NCBI GenBank assembly: GCA_039931245.1 | Contig: JBDTSH010000016.1 | Coordinates: 124,001 to 188,000, forward strand | Direction of reading: 5' to 3' | Source of the DNA: UBA4729 sp039931245 | Lineage (GTDB): Bacteria > Patescibacteriota > Saccharimonadia > Saccharimonadales > UBA4665 | DNA: 64,000 bases | In this document: positions 35,556 to 43,194 of the stretch, piece after piece | Layout: each line of letters starts with the position of its first letter | Position numbering within the stretch: position 1 is the stretch's first letter | Notes under the pieces: generated by a model | Databases searched by the model: none | Told to the model about the DNA's origin: nothing | Seen by the model: only the letters and a program-made list of their open reading frames with translations | Position numbers and translations under genes: made by a program

Positions 35556-35657
35556 TTACTTGGTTTTAGCTTCAACCCGAATCGGCGTCATTTTAATGAT
35601 GCCAAACATAATCTGGAGGTTGATAATCAAGGCCGGGACCTTATTTAAAGTAAACAT
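35556..35657 (-). CDS. leaderless Ile-rich leader peptide of ilvA
   Basis: 33 codons (MFTLNKVPALIINLQIMFGI...), 6 Ile, 3 Leu and 2 Val, with Ile pairs at codons 11-12 and 20-21 and a last Ile at 26. ATG 35657 is 7 bases after TAAACT of a TTGACA-17-TAAACT promoter. The stop is 18 bases before the terminator hairpin. GAA GCT at codons 29-30 can pair with the terminator 5' arm, so a ribosome stalled at Ile codons would leave it free and one reaching the stop would cover it: the classic attenuation geometry. It could instead be a small protein in its own right. Confidence 0.6.
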   Translation of the reverse strand: MFTLNKVPALIINLQIMFGIIKMTPIRVEAKTK

Positions 35658-35664
35658 ATTACCG

Positions 35665-35693
35665 AGTTTACGCCGGCCCTTGACGACTGTCAA
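35665..35693 (-). promoter_or_regulatory. promoter of the ilvA leader
   Basis: TTGACA (35688-35693), 17-base spacer, TAAACT (35665-35670), then 7 bases to the leader peptide ATG. A perfect -35 and good -10 on the minus strand. Confidence 0.75.
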
Positions 35694-35735
35694 GCTCAGG
35701 TGGCGTTGCTGTAAACACTGTGCTATAACAGAGCG

Positions 35736-36533
35736 ATGCCAAATAGATTTCTTCCAGAATTTGCTGGGGCCGCTGGTAATGCTCGGCTGGTCCATACGGC
35801 CGAAATACCCGCGATCGTAAGTCGGCTCGATGGCGGTACGATAGCTATGCCCTTGGGAAAATTCGCCGTGCTCCAGCGGGCCCGCGAATTTGCTCAAGTG
35901 ATCGATCCGATTGATCTGACACCACTCGCGGGGCAGCCCAACGCCCCCACCTGGGATGAGTTGGATCGGCAAACATACAGCCTGTACGAAACTCATTTTG
36001 GAGCGGCGCCGCAGGTAGTCGCTGAACAAGCAACCCGGATCCGCTACGCCGCTAAAGCGGCCACCGGCTTGATTATGGCCTTTCTCGAAGTAATACCTCG
36101 GGTTGTCGCGGCCGATGAATTCTCGAACCCCAATGAGGATATAGCTCAACTGGCTCGAAATTCGGTCGGGCTCATGGCCGGCTGGCTGCAGCTTTCGAAC
36201 GATTGTGATTTCGGCCTGACATATGCACTGATGAGTCCGAAGCCAAGGCAGAGCGGCAGCGAAAATTTCTACGGTATGCGCTACCACGCCAAGTGGTTTC
36301 TGCGCCAAGCCGATGAAATTAGGCTTAATCCTGCCAAAGTTTCCCACCTCAGAAATGAGCGGAATAAACACCCGACCTCCCAAGATCGGCCGCAAGACGT
36401 CAACTTTGGTTGCCCGGCCGGGCGGCACGTACCGAAGTTATACCAGGCCATGACCGCCAAGGCAGCGCACGATAATCTATTTGGTGCCAGTTATCAGGCA
36501 ACTAGGATCAACTTGGGCTACTCTTCAAAATAG
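35736..36533 (+). CDS. hypothetical soluble protein
   Basis: 265 residues, no signal peptide or membrane helix, no recognised motif. Contains a long helical middle (RIRYAAKAATGLIMAFLEVI, NSVGLMAGWLQLSNDCDFGL) and a basic region near the end (HLRNERNKHPTSQDRPQD). CTGTGCTATAAC ends 6 bases before ATG 35736, so the mRNA should be leaderless. Divergent from the ilvA leader, with only ~40 bases between the two promoters. Confidence 0.6.
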   Translation: MPNRFLPEFAGAAGNARLVHTAEIPAIVSRLDGGTIAMPLGKFAVLQRAREFAQVIDPIDLTPLAGQPNAPTWDELDRQTYSLYETHFGAAPQVVAEQATRIRYAAKAATGLIMAFLEVIPRVVAADEFSNPNEDIAQLARNSVGLMAGWLQLSNDCDFGLTYALMSPKPRQSGSENFYGMRYHAKWFLRQADEIRLNPAKVSHLRNERNKHPTSQDRPQDVNFGCPAGRHVPKLYQAMTAKAAHDNLFGASYQATRINLGYSSK

Positions 36534-36558
36534 TGTTGCTTTTTACATCAGTTTTGTG

Positions 36559-36564
36559 TATCTT
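36559..36564 (+). promoter_or_regulatory. -10 element of the attenuated unknown operon
   Basis: TATCTT, with TTGCTT at 36536-36541 and a 17-base spacer, followed by 7 bases and the GTG of a leader peptide. Predicted transcription starts at about the GTG. Confidence 0.5.
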
Positions 36565-36571
36565 AATAATC

Positions 36572-36649
36572 GTGACAAGTTTCAAAATAAACTATGGCCA
36601 GCCCGTCTGTAAGCAAATTATTGCTCGATTGATGGTGTTGCCCGAATAG
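36572..36649 (+). CDS. leaderless 25-residue leader peptide
   Basis: GTG 36572 lies exactly 7 bases after TATCTT and opens 25 codons (MTSFKINYGQPVCKQIIARL...) ending TAG 36647-36649. Two bases after the stop comes GGAATCCG, the first of three segments of an antiterminator/terminator switch before the gene at 36743. A ribosome finishing at the stop would mask that segment. No single amino acid is strongly over-represented, so the signal sensed is not clear; an ATG frame with three Leu codons (36594-36632) overlaps it in another frame. Confidence 0.5.
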   Translation: MTSFKINYGQPVCKQIIARLMVLPE

Positions 36650-36651
36650 CT

Positions 36652-36726
36652 GGAATCCGACTGAACTGATACACCAAATTACGAAAAACACAAAAACGGA
36701 TTCCAAAATAGAGGAATCCGTTTTTT
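36652..36726 (+). promoter_or_regulatory. antiterminator/terminator switch
   Basis: Three segments: GGAATCCG (36652-36659), CGGATTCC (36697-36704) and GGAATCCG (36713-36720). Segment 2 with 3 gives an 11-bp hairpin (AAACGGATTCC/GGAATCCGTTT) followed by T6, an intrinsic terminator ending 16 bases before ATG 36743. Segment 1 with 2 gives the mutually exclusive alternative. The identity of segments 1 and 3 over 8 bases is hard to explain otherwise. Confidence 0.7.
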
Positions 36727-36742
36727 AAAGCAAAGAAAAACA

Positions 36743-37420
36743 ATGACCACCAGCCCCGAATTATTACTGAGAATCCCCACTACCACCAGTAGTGAATATT
36801 TACGTAGCCGTCTGCACGACGTTTTTGACGACATAATCAAACAACCATCCGTTTCATTCAACGAAAAAGATTTTGGTACCGATCATCAAATTCTTGAATT
36901 TTGTCACGCGGCCCTCTCCAAAAGTTTTAGGATGAGCCGCAGCGAACTTCACTCGTTCGTTAAAATAGCCCCTGACAGGCTCAGTGCCGATGAGGAGCTC
37001 AGCTTAAAGAAGCTAACGTCCGCTGAAAATGACGGCTGGAGTCACCTGGTCGATTTCCAGGCCTTGACCAAGGCCAATGGCATAGCCGAGTTTGTCGATT
37101 ATTCGGCAGCAGGAGAAGTCAAAGACTACTTTTTGCCGGTCGTTGGCGGTAGTCGTAATGAAGGTTTGGCAACTTACATAGGCCTGTGGAAACATCTGGG
37201 TGTGTATGCCAATGAATTAAATGATCGGGATAAGTCGCCAAGAAGCTATGTCCCCGACCTAAGTTTTGGTCCGAATGACCATTTTGATGATTTGGCGACT
37301 TTTCGTAACGATTCACCAGGCAATCTTATTGCCGTTCTCGGGTCCACCTCCATCTACGGCAGCTTGCAAACGTGTATTGAAACTCCGACCATGGTCGCAC
37401 TAACATTAAAAACCGCCTAA
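36743..37420 (+). CDS. hypothetical protein under attenuation control
   Basis: 225 residues, soluble-looking, no recognised family. N-terminal half is helical and acidic (LRSRLHDVFDDIIKQPSVSF), the middle contains SAENDGWSHLVDFQAL and DYFLPVVGGSRNEGLATYIG, and the end has SYVPDLSFGPNDHFDDLATF. Preceded 16 bases upstream by an intrinsic terminator and, further up, a leader peptide. What the regulated product does cannot be read here; the control architecture is the main clue that its level is tuned to translation status. Confidence 0.6.
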   Translation: MTTSPELLLRIPTTTSSEYLRSRLHDVFDDIIKQPSVSFNEKDFGTDHQILEFCHAALSKSFRMSRSELHSFVKIAPDRLSADEELSLKKLTSAENDGWSHLVDFQALTKANGIAEFVDYSAAGEVKDYFLPVVGGSRNEGLATYIGLWKHLGVYANELNDRDKSPRSYVPDLSFGPNDHFDDLATFRNDSPGNLIAVLGSTSIYGSLQTCIETPTMVALTLKTA

Positions 37421-37441
37421 AACAGCCCGCTAAATGAGCGG

Positions 37442-39799
37442 TCAGTCCGACAGCTGTTCGAGCTTATATTGCGTATAACGTTCGGCAGCTAAGCGTGTCA
37501 GCGCCTCATCTTCGTCGCTATTAACAAAGCGCATGGCGGCGGCCATTAGGGGGTGAACGGTGGCTAGTTGTTCGTGCATCTGGAGCACCAGTTTACGGTA
37601 GCCGGGGTGGCCTTGGGGGCTGGTGCGGAGTTCGTGAAAGTGGAAGGCTTCGCGGGCGTTCATCGTGACTTTCCAGCGCATCTGATGACCCAGTAGGGTG
37701 GCGTACTGGGCCTCCAGTTGATAGCCGGCCTGCTGCAGAATACTGTAGAGTTTAAGACTTAGGTCGAAACAGCTATCAAATTGAGTGCTTAAACCGGCTT
37801 CGTCGATTAAGGCTGGCGTTTCGTAGCCGAAGCGCGGTGACAGCTGCTGCCAGGCCAAATCGTCGACCATCCGATGGCGCTGCAAGTCACGGAAAATACC
37901 ATAGTCGCAAACGAGGTCCCAACTGTAGTGGGCTTTTTCGATGGCCCGACCGGGGCGGTGACGGCGATTGAGACGCTCACCGGCATAGGACGTAAAAATC
38001 TCGACTTTTTTATCATAGGGCAGGTTGGCAACTTCGGCCTGGATGTCTTTGAGTGGCAAATTACTGTGTTCATAGAGCATATCCGCCACCAGGCTTAACT
38101 CGTTCTTGGGCCAGTAATCGTTGAGACTGACGGCTTCGCTGGGAGCGGCGTAATTTTCGGGCAGACAGGCGCTAGCCAGCTCGGCCAGTCGCTTGGCGGT
38201 GGCAGCCCGATAGGCAATGATGGCCCCACCCCGCTCGGGTTTATCGGCCCGCTCGAGGAGAACGGGAATAATCTTGCGGGCTTCCGCCAGGATAGTTTGA
38301 CCGGTCGCGCGGGCTTCCGGTAGTGCATCACTCAGTAAGTGCATTATGAGGCTTTCGAGCGCCTGGCCGGAAGCGTATAGACCAACAGTTGAGGTCGTTG
38401 CCACCGGCAGTACCGAGCGCACAGCGTCGCAGGCTTGAGCCCGAGTAGCGCCTTGCCAGGCGATGTCTTGCTCGGCGGGAGGAGTAGCCGACTTAGTGCG
38501 GACATAGTCCGTTAAACGGCGCACCATAGCTGAGTAGAGGTCAAAGATGGCGTCCATCGTTTCCCGGTATTGTTGGGCGACGGCCGGTGCCAATTCGGGG
38601 GGCACGAAGTAGCGGTAGTGCCCGTCGCCGTCTTTTTGATCAAAGTAAATATAGCGAGTCGATTGTTCGAGGTAGGATGCGAGGCGACCCCATTCTAGCT
38701 TTTTGGTCAAAATATTGCTGGCATTTTCGACGACCAGGTGGATACCGGCCAACTGCTGTACTGAATCGTCACCATATGCGGTAATCACCCGCCGCAACAG
38801 TTTACTGTCTTTGCCAGCTTTGCCCGCAAACTCATCGAGCAAAGTAATCCGCATGTCATCGCCGCGCCGGCTGAGGCGGGCCATGGCGGCGGCAATCGTC
38901 ACGGGGCTGAGCTTGTCATTAAAGGCATAGACATTGCCGGTCACGTTACTGATGGCGGCGGTCAAGTAGTTCTGCCCGGCGGGGGTAATAACCGTCCGGC
39001 CATGGGCGTCTTTTTGGACCAGCGGTGCCAACTCGGCTGGTTCAGTTGGTTCGGCGGCGAGGGGCGCCGTGGGGGAAACTTCCAGGGGTGGTTCGTGTGG
39101 GGCCGGGAGCTCTTTTTGGGCGATGATTTCTTTGACCGATACAGGAGCGGCGCTGGCGGCCGGCCCAGTTTTACGATTGGCGAGCTCAGCCGAGACTAAT
39201 TTCCAAATCGCCTCGGCAATTGTGGCGGTATCATCGGTGGCAAACACTACCGGTAAATTGCGTTGCTTGGCTTCCCATAAATAACCGGCTCGAACCCGTT
39301 CTAAAAAGCCTTCATCGAGGTTGTCGAAGCGCTCGGCACTATAGCGTTTTTTGGCCCGCTCTTTGAGCATGGCCGCGGGGGCATCGAGGACAATACAGAG
39401 GTCTGGTTCCATATCGGCCACCGCGAAGCTAATAATGGTGTTGATAATCTGATAATCGGGTACGTCACCGCGACCGTAGTATTGGATGGCCAGAGTCGTT
39501 AAGTAGTTGCGGTCGACTAAACAAATAACCCCTTGCTCGACGCTTTGTTTGATGATCTGGAGCGACTCCGAGCGGGCGGCATTGTAGAGCAACACTTCAG
39601 TACGGGTGTTCATCGGGTAATGCGGGTCTTGGGTCAATTGGCGGATTGCCCGAGCGGTCAAGTTGCTCTGGCTATCGGGTTCGCGCATGGTACGCACCGG
39701 CAATCCAGCGGCTTGCAGGCGGCGGGCAAGTTCGAGTAATTGGGTAGACTTACCGACTCCCTCCGGTCCTTCGATGACGATGTATTTACCCTTAGTCAT
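37442..39799 (-). CDS. thymidylate kinase fused to tandem ThyX (flavin-dependent thymidylate synthase)
   Basis: 785 residues. Residues ~1-210 are thymidylate kinase: Walker A EGPEGVGKST, MREPDSQSNLT, DRNYLTTLAIQYYG and a lid with KERAKKRYSAERFD. After a ~60-residue Pro/Ala/Glu linker come two ThyX-like halves. The first keeps SYLEQSTRY (~373-383) but has WGR where RHR should be; the second has FRDLQRHRMVDD (~637-647) but a disrupted Ser segment. Together they could rebuild one active site. It would make dTMP from dUMP with FADH2 and methylene-THF and phosphorylate it to dTDP. ATG 39799 lies inside the end of dcd (8-base overlap). Confidence 0.9.
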   Translation of the reverse strand: MTKGKYIVIEGPEGVGKSTQLLELARRLQAAGLPVRTMREPDSQSNLTARAIRQLTQDPHYPMNTRTEVLLYNAARSESLQIIKQSVEQGVICLVDRNYLTTLAIQYYGRGDVPDYQIINTIISFAVADMEPDLCIVLDAPAAMLKERAKKRYSAERFDNLDEGFLERVRAGYLWEAKQRNLPVVFATDDTATIAEAIWKLVSAELANRKTGPAASAAPVSVKEIIAQKELPAPHEPPLEVSPTAPLAAEPTEPAELAPLVQKDAHGRTVITPAGQNYLTAAISNVTGNVYAFNDKLSPVTIAAAMARLSRRGDDMRITLLDEFAGKAGKDSKLLRRVITAYGDDSVQQLAGIHLVVENASNILTKKLEWGRLASYLEQSTRYIYFDQKDGDGHYRYFVPPELAPAVAQQYRETMDAIFDLYSAMVRRLTDYVRTKSATPPAEQDIAWQGATRAQACDAVRSVLPVATTSTVGLYASGQALESLIMHLLSDALPEARATGQTILAEARKIIPVLLERADKPERGGAIIAYRAATAKRLAELASACLPENYAAPSEAVSLNDYWPKNELSLVADMLYEHSNLPLKDIQAEVANLPYDKKVEIFTSYAGERLNRRHRPGRAIEKAHYSWDLVCDYGIFRDLQRHRMVDDLAWQQLSPRFGYETPALIDEAGLSTQFDSCFDLSLKLYSILQQAGYQLEAQYATLLGHQMRWKVTMNAREAFHFHELRTSPQGHPGYRKLVLQMHEQLATVHPLMAAAMRFVNSDEDEALTRLAAERYTQYKLEQLSD

Positions 39800-40505
39800 A
39801 ATATAGCCCATCAATTTTTTGCGGTAGCGACCGCTGGTCACGGTACGCCTTGGGCAGCATCATGTCGGGTGACCAGGTTTTGATAATCGTGTCGATGTCA
39901 CTGCCCTGTTGGTATTTACCGCTAAATTCGCCGTCGCGACCGGCACCGTAGTTACCATCGACCGGACCGGTTTCGTGGAAAACAATTTGGGCAAAGCGTT
40001 CGCCAACCGGCAGGAGTACCGTTTCGCGGTCGTTCAGATTGTAAATCTCGAGCGTTAAACGGTTGATATAGCCGGGATCGATCCAGCCGGCGTCAAAACA
40101 GACGGCGATGCCGTTACGGCCCCAGCTCGAGCGGCTCCGGACTTCGCAGGCCCCGGGAGGTCGGATACCAAAAAATTCGTGAGTGTGGGCCAAGATACGT
40201 TCGCCCGGCTTGAGGCTAATGACGGGGTGATCAAGCGGGATGTTGTTAACGGGCTTGAAACCATTGAGGGCGCACCATTGACCGTGAGGCATGGCGTGAT
40301 ACGGCCCATCGAAGTAGCGCTCGACGTCTTCCTTATCGAACGGGTTATAGATAGTCCGCTCATTCATGCGCTCGATCCGGTAATAGTAGTAGCCGAGAGT
40401 AACATCGAGGCTGGCGTGACTGACGTGTTTCGGATTATATGGGTGGCAGACAATGTGATCTTCTGCGATCGCCTGACGTATCTGAATGTTACTGAATACC
40501 GACAC
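39792..40505 (-). CDS. dcd: dCTP deaminase-family enzyme
   Basis: 237 residues. EVRSRSSWGRNGI, CFDAGWIDPGYINRLTLEIYN and LPVGERFAQIVF are the conserved dCTP deaminase/dUTPase trimer motifs, with the catalytic Glu in TLEIYN. Produces dUTP (or dUMP if bifunctional) from dCTP, feeding the ThyX fusion encoded next with an 8-base overlap. Slightly longer than E. coli Dcd (193) with an insert around IERMNERTIYNPFDKE. GTG 40505 has GGAGG 6 bases upstream. Confidence 0.9.
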   Translation of the reverse strand: MSVFSNIQIRQAIAEDHIVCHPYNPKHVSHASLDVTLGYYYYRIERMNERTIYNPFDKEDVERYFDGPYHAMPHGQWCALNGFKPVNNIPLDHPVISLKPGERILAHTHEFFGIRPPGACEVRSRSSWGRNGIAVCFDAGWIDPGYINRLTLEIYNLNDRETVLLPVGERFAQIVFHETGPVDGNYGAGRDGEFSGKYQQGSDIDTIIKTWSPDMMLPKAYRDQRSLPQKIDGLYYD

Positions 40506-40528
40506 CTTGAGCCTCCGTGTTTCGTTCT

Positions 40529-40558
40529 ATTGTAGGCGACAACTCCGCAATTATGCAA
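40529..40558 (-). promoter_or_regulatory. promoter of dcd-tmk/thyX
   Basis: TTGCAT (40553-40558), 18-base spacer, TACAAT (40529-40534) on the minus strand. A near-palindrome CACAATAATAATGTG (40560-40574) lies just upstream of the -35 and may be an operator. Confidence 0.5.
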
Positions 40559-40647
40559 GCACAATAATAATGTGATTTTTACGCAAATAGGTGTCGTACC
40601 ACTCATGCTTACTATTATGATACATGTTCAGGTACAATGAGCGGGTC

Positions 40648-42348
40648 ATGGCAGTGTCTCCCTTCCTTAAAAGTCAGCTAAAAGTGCGCGACAGTTTTGG
40701 CCTCCAATTTGTCGCTTTTGTCGTCGCCGCCCACGGGAGCTTTGTGCTGGCCGTGACGTTAATTGAACTTATCGCAGGTCGGCATGTTAATCATCTGTCG
40801 AACACGACCGTTGACCTATCAATTATTATCGGCCTAAGCCTCCTCTACTTGAGTGTGCTGCTCCGCCGGTTAAAGCGAACCGCCTGGCTGGCGACCGTCA
40901 TGAGCTACGTATTGTATCTCGGCCTAAACTTAAGTAATTTGATTCGGAGCGTCGGCATGGACGATTTAGTGGCCGGGCGCGTCATGCGGGTGGTTATTTT
41001 GCCGGTCAGTATTCTCACGTTACTCGTTGTCCTCCGGTCACACTACACGGTCCGCAGTGATATTCAGGGCTTTCGGGCGGCGGTACGGACAGCCCTTCTT
41101 GTCATTGTCGTCGCTTTTATGTATGGGGTTGCCGGTTTTAGTTTGCTCGATAAATCTGATTTCCATCAAGAAATAACCCCCGTCAACGCCGCGCGTTATA
41201 CTGTTGATCAATTTTACCTGACTTCCAATAAGCCCCTCGTGCCGGCGACGCGGCGGGCCCGATTGTTCACTGAATCGTTATCGGTTATCAGCCTCGGGGC
41301 AGCTCTCTACGCGGCGGCGGCTTTTTTCCAACCGATTCGCTTGCGCTATATCGACCAAACCCACGATCGACGCCGTTTGGCAGAGTTGCTGGCAGTGGGC
41401 GGTGGACGCAGCGAAGATTATTTTAAACTGTGGCCTCACGATAAGCAGTTCTTTTTTAACGAGGCGGGCAGCAGCGGTTTGGCCTATCACGTGCGGCACG
41501 GTGTGGCGTTGTGTCTGGGCGATCCGGCCGGTGCTACACGGTCGTACGGCAAGCTGGTGACGGCGTTTGGCGCTGTTTGCGCCCACAACGACTGGCTGCC
41601 GGCTTTTGTGCACATTGAGCCGACGCACCGCCAACTGTATGTTCGGCACGGCTACAGCCTGCAGAAAATTGGCCAGGAAGCCGTCGTCGATATTGCCCAT
41701 TTTCAAGCGGAAGTCGTGCGCAATAAATATTTCCGACACATCAACAACAAATTTACGAAACTGGGTTACCGCACTGATTTACTGGTGCCACCGCACGACG
41801 CTGCGACTTTACGTCGACTCAGAACTGTGTCTGACGAATGGCTTAGTCAAGGCGGCCGGACCGAGCGTGGATTCGTCATGGGTTACTTCAGCGCTGACTA
41901 TATGCAGCAGTGCCCCATTATGGTGGTCCGTGATTCGTCTGGCGAAATCCAGGCGTTTTTGAATCAACTGCCGGCTGATTTTGACACTCAAGAGGCCACT
42001 TATGATTTGCTCCGCCACAGCGACGCCAGCCCGGGAAATATAAATGACTTTCTGCTGCTCAACTTTATCGGCTATTTGAGCACGCAAACGACGCAACGCA
42101 TCAACCTTGGGCTGTGCCCTCTGGCCGGTCTCGATAAGGGCGATGAGACGAAAACGGTCGTTGATTCGATTCTTCGTTTTGTCTACGCTAATGGTGATCG
42201 GCTCTACTCGTTTAGCGGATTGCGCCGTTTTAAATCAAAATACGAGCCAACCTGGCGTGATCGCTACGTGGCTTACCAAGGTGGTCTGCGTGGATTGACC
42301 CGCACCACCAACGCCTTGGTGAGCGTCATGCGTGTCAAACGGCCCTAA
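40648..42348 (+). CDS. MprF-like membrane protein with DUF2156 acyltransferase domain
   Basis: 566 residues. Residues ~15-220 hold about six transmembrane helices; ~250-566 form the LPG-synthase C-terminal domain (DUF2156, GNAT-like): FFNEAGSSGLAYHVRHGVAL, CLGDPAGATRSYGKL, RNKYFRHINNKFTKLGYRTD and FSGLRRFKSKYEPTWRDRYV. Full MprF couples this domain to 14 helices and adds amino acids to phosphatidylglycerol, lowering surface charge; this one has a short membrane part and probably no flippase half. TACAAT lies 9 bases before ATG 40648. Convergent with the kinase gene. Confidence 0.8.
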   Translation: MAVSPFLKSQLKVRDSFGLQFVAFVVAAHGSFVLAVTLIELIAGRHVNHLSNTTVDLSIIIGLSLLYLSVLLRRLKRTAWLATVMSYVLYLGLNLSNLIRSVGMDDLVAGRVMRVVILPVSILTLLVVLRSHYTVRSDIQGFRAAVRTALLVIVVAFMYGVAGFSLLDKSDFHQEITPVNAARYTVDQFYLTSNKPLVPATRRARLFTESLSVISLGAALYAAAAFFQPIRLRYIDQTHDRRRLAELLAVGGGRSEDYFKLWPHDKQFFFNEAGSSGLAYHVRHGVALCLGDPAGATRSYGKLVTAFGAVCAHNDWLPAFVHIEPTHRQLYVRHGYSLQKIGQEAVVDIAHFQAEVVRNKYFRHINNKFTKLGYRTDLLVPPHDAATLRRLRTVSDEWLSQGGRTERGFVMGYFSADYMQQCPIMVVRDSSGEIQAFLNQLPADFDTQEATYDLLRHSDASPGNINDFLLLNFIGYLSTQTTQRINLGLCPLAGLDKGDETKTVVDSILRFVYANGDRLYSFSGLRRFKSKYEPTWRDRYVAYQGGLRGLTRTTNALVSVMRVKRP

Positions 42349-42351
42349 GCC

Positions 42352-43107
42352 CTAAAACGTGCTTGCGCGGTAGTCCAGCGCCAGCTCGCCGGCGACTAAG
42401 TCGGCGTAGACCCGCCGGGCGCAGGCTTGGAGGGCTACCAGATCGGCGTCGTTATATATCGTGCTGTCGAGGGCGATAAGGTCGCGCTCTCGTTCGGTGA
42501 TGTCTTGTAAGTCGGTCGGGGCCTGGGCGGGTCGGATAATACTCAGCACCGTGCCGCCCGCTGAACGGACGCAGGCCGCATCGGCCGGAAAACGTACGCC
42601 ACCGATGGTCGCAAGTTCTAGATTAGCTGTCGTCCTAATCCGACGAATGATCTCTTGGTACCAGACGTCACCGCCGATGGTTTTGGCGACGTAGCCGCCG
42701 AGCCACTGTAGCAAAGACCGAAATTGTGATTTATTGTCGTTGGTAATTGGTCCGAATTGGCGCGCCTCATCGGCCGCAACGTAGCGGCAGTACTCCAAGA
42801 GCTTCGCGAACTGGTCTGGATGACTTTCAATGTCTGATTGGGCAAATCTAACCGGCTGAGTGGGGCGCCTATGCACCGTTGACTCGAGGATAGCGGGCAG
42901 CGGCTCTAGCCAATTATTCAGACTAGTTACGGTACCGGTAACGGGCGTTGCTCGGCCACTCAATCGTAGCTGGTTGGCGACTTCAGTGATTAATTCGCCA
43001 GATTCCCAGTGGCCGTGACGTCTGGCATTGCCGGCGAGGTAGTCGGCAAAGGTCGATTTACCGTGGCCGATGCCGCCAGTTAGCCCCACAATTAACATAG
43101 TGCCCAT
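42352..43107 (-). CDS. P-loop nucleotide kinase-like protein
   Basis: 251 residues. VGLTGGIGHGKSTFADYL is a Walker A close to those of dephospho-CoA kinase and phage deoxynucleoside monophosphate kinases; VRFPADAACVRSAGGTVLSI resembles the DVRFxxE...GG segment of the dNMP kinase family (PF21448-like). Central region has DNKSQFRSLLQWLG. Substrate uncertain. ATG 43107 or ATG 43098 may be the start; TGCTACACT lies upstream. Close to the dTTP-supply genes but on a separate transcript. Confidence 0.65.
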   Translation of the reverse strand: MGTMLIVGLTGGIGHGKSTFADYLAGNARRHGHWESGELITEVANQLRLSGRATPVTGTVTSLNNWLEPLPAILESTVHRRPTQPVRFAQSDIESHPDQFAKLLEYCRYVAADEARQFGPITNDNKSQFRSLLQWLGGYVAKTIGGDVWYQEIIRRIRTTANLELATIGGVRFPADAACVRSAGGTVLSIIRPAQAPTDLQDITERERDLIALDSTIYNDADLVALQACARRVYADLVAGELALDYRASTF

Positions 43108-43194
43108 TTCATACTCTTCTTAGTGTAGCAAAACAGCGCCGCGGACAATATGACGATACTGTCCGGCGGGCGCTGGGAAGTTGCGACTAGCAGT

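Noticed and set aside
35556..36428. A 290-codon minus-strand frame covering most of the plus-strand gene at 35736
   Set aside because: It is antisense to a gene with a well-placed leaderless promoter and its protein has no coherent composition; only its last 33 codons, which have their own promoter, were kept as the ilvA leader peptide.
36594..36632. A 12-codon ATG frame with three consecutive Leu codons in the 36743 leader, tempting as a leucine attenuator
   Set aside because: It has no ribosome binding site and overlaps the leaderless GTG frame, which is placed exactly 7 bases after the -10; the Leu triplet may be chance.
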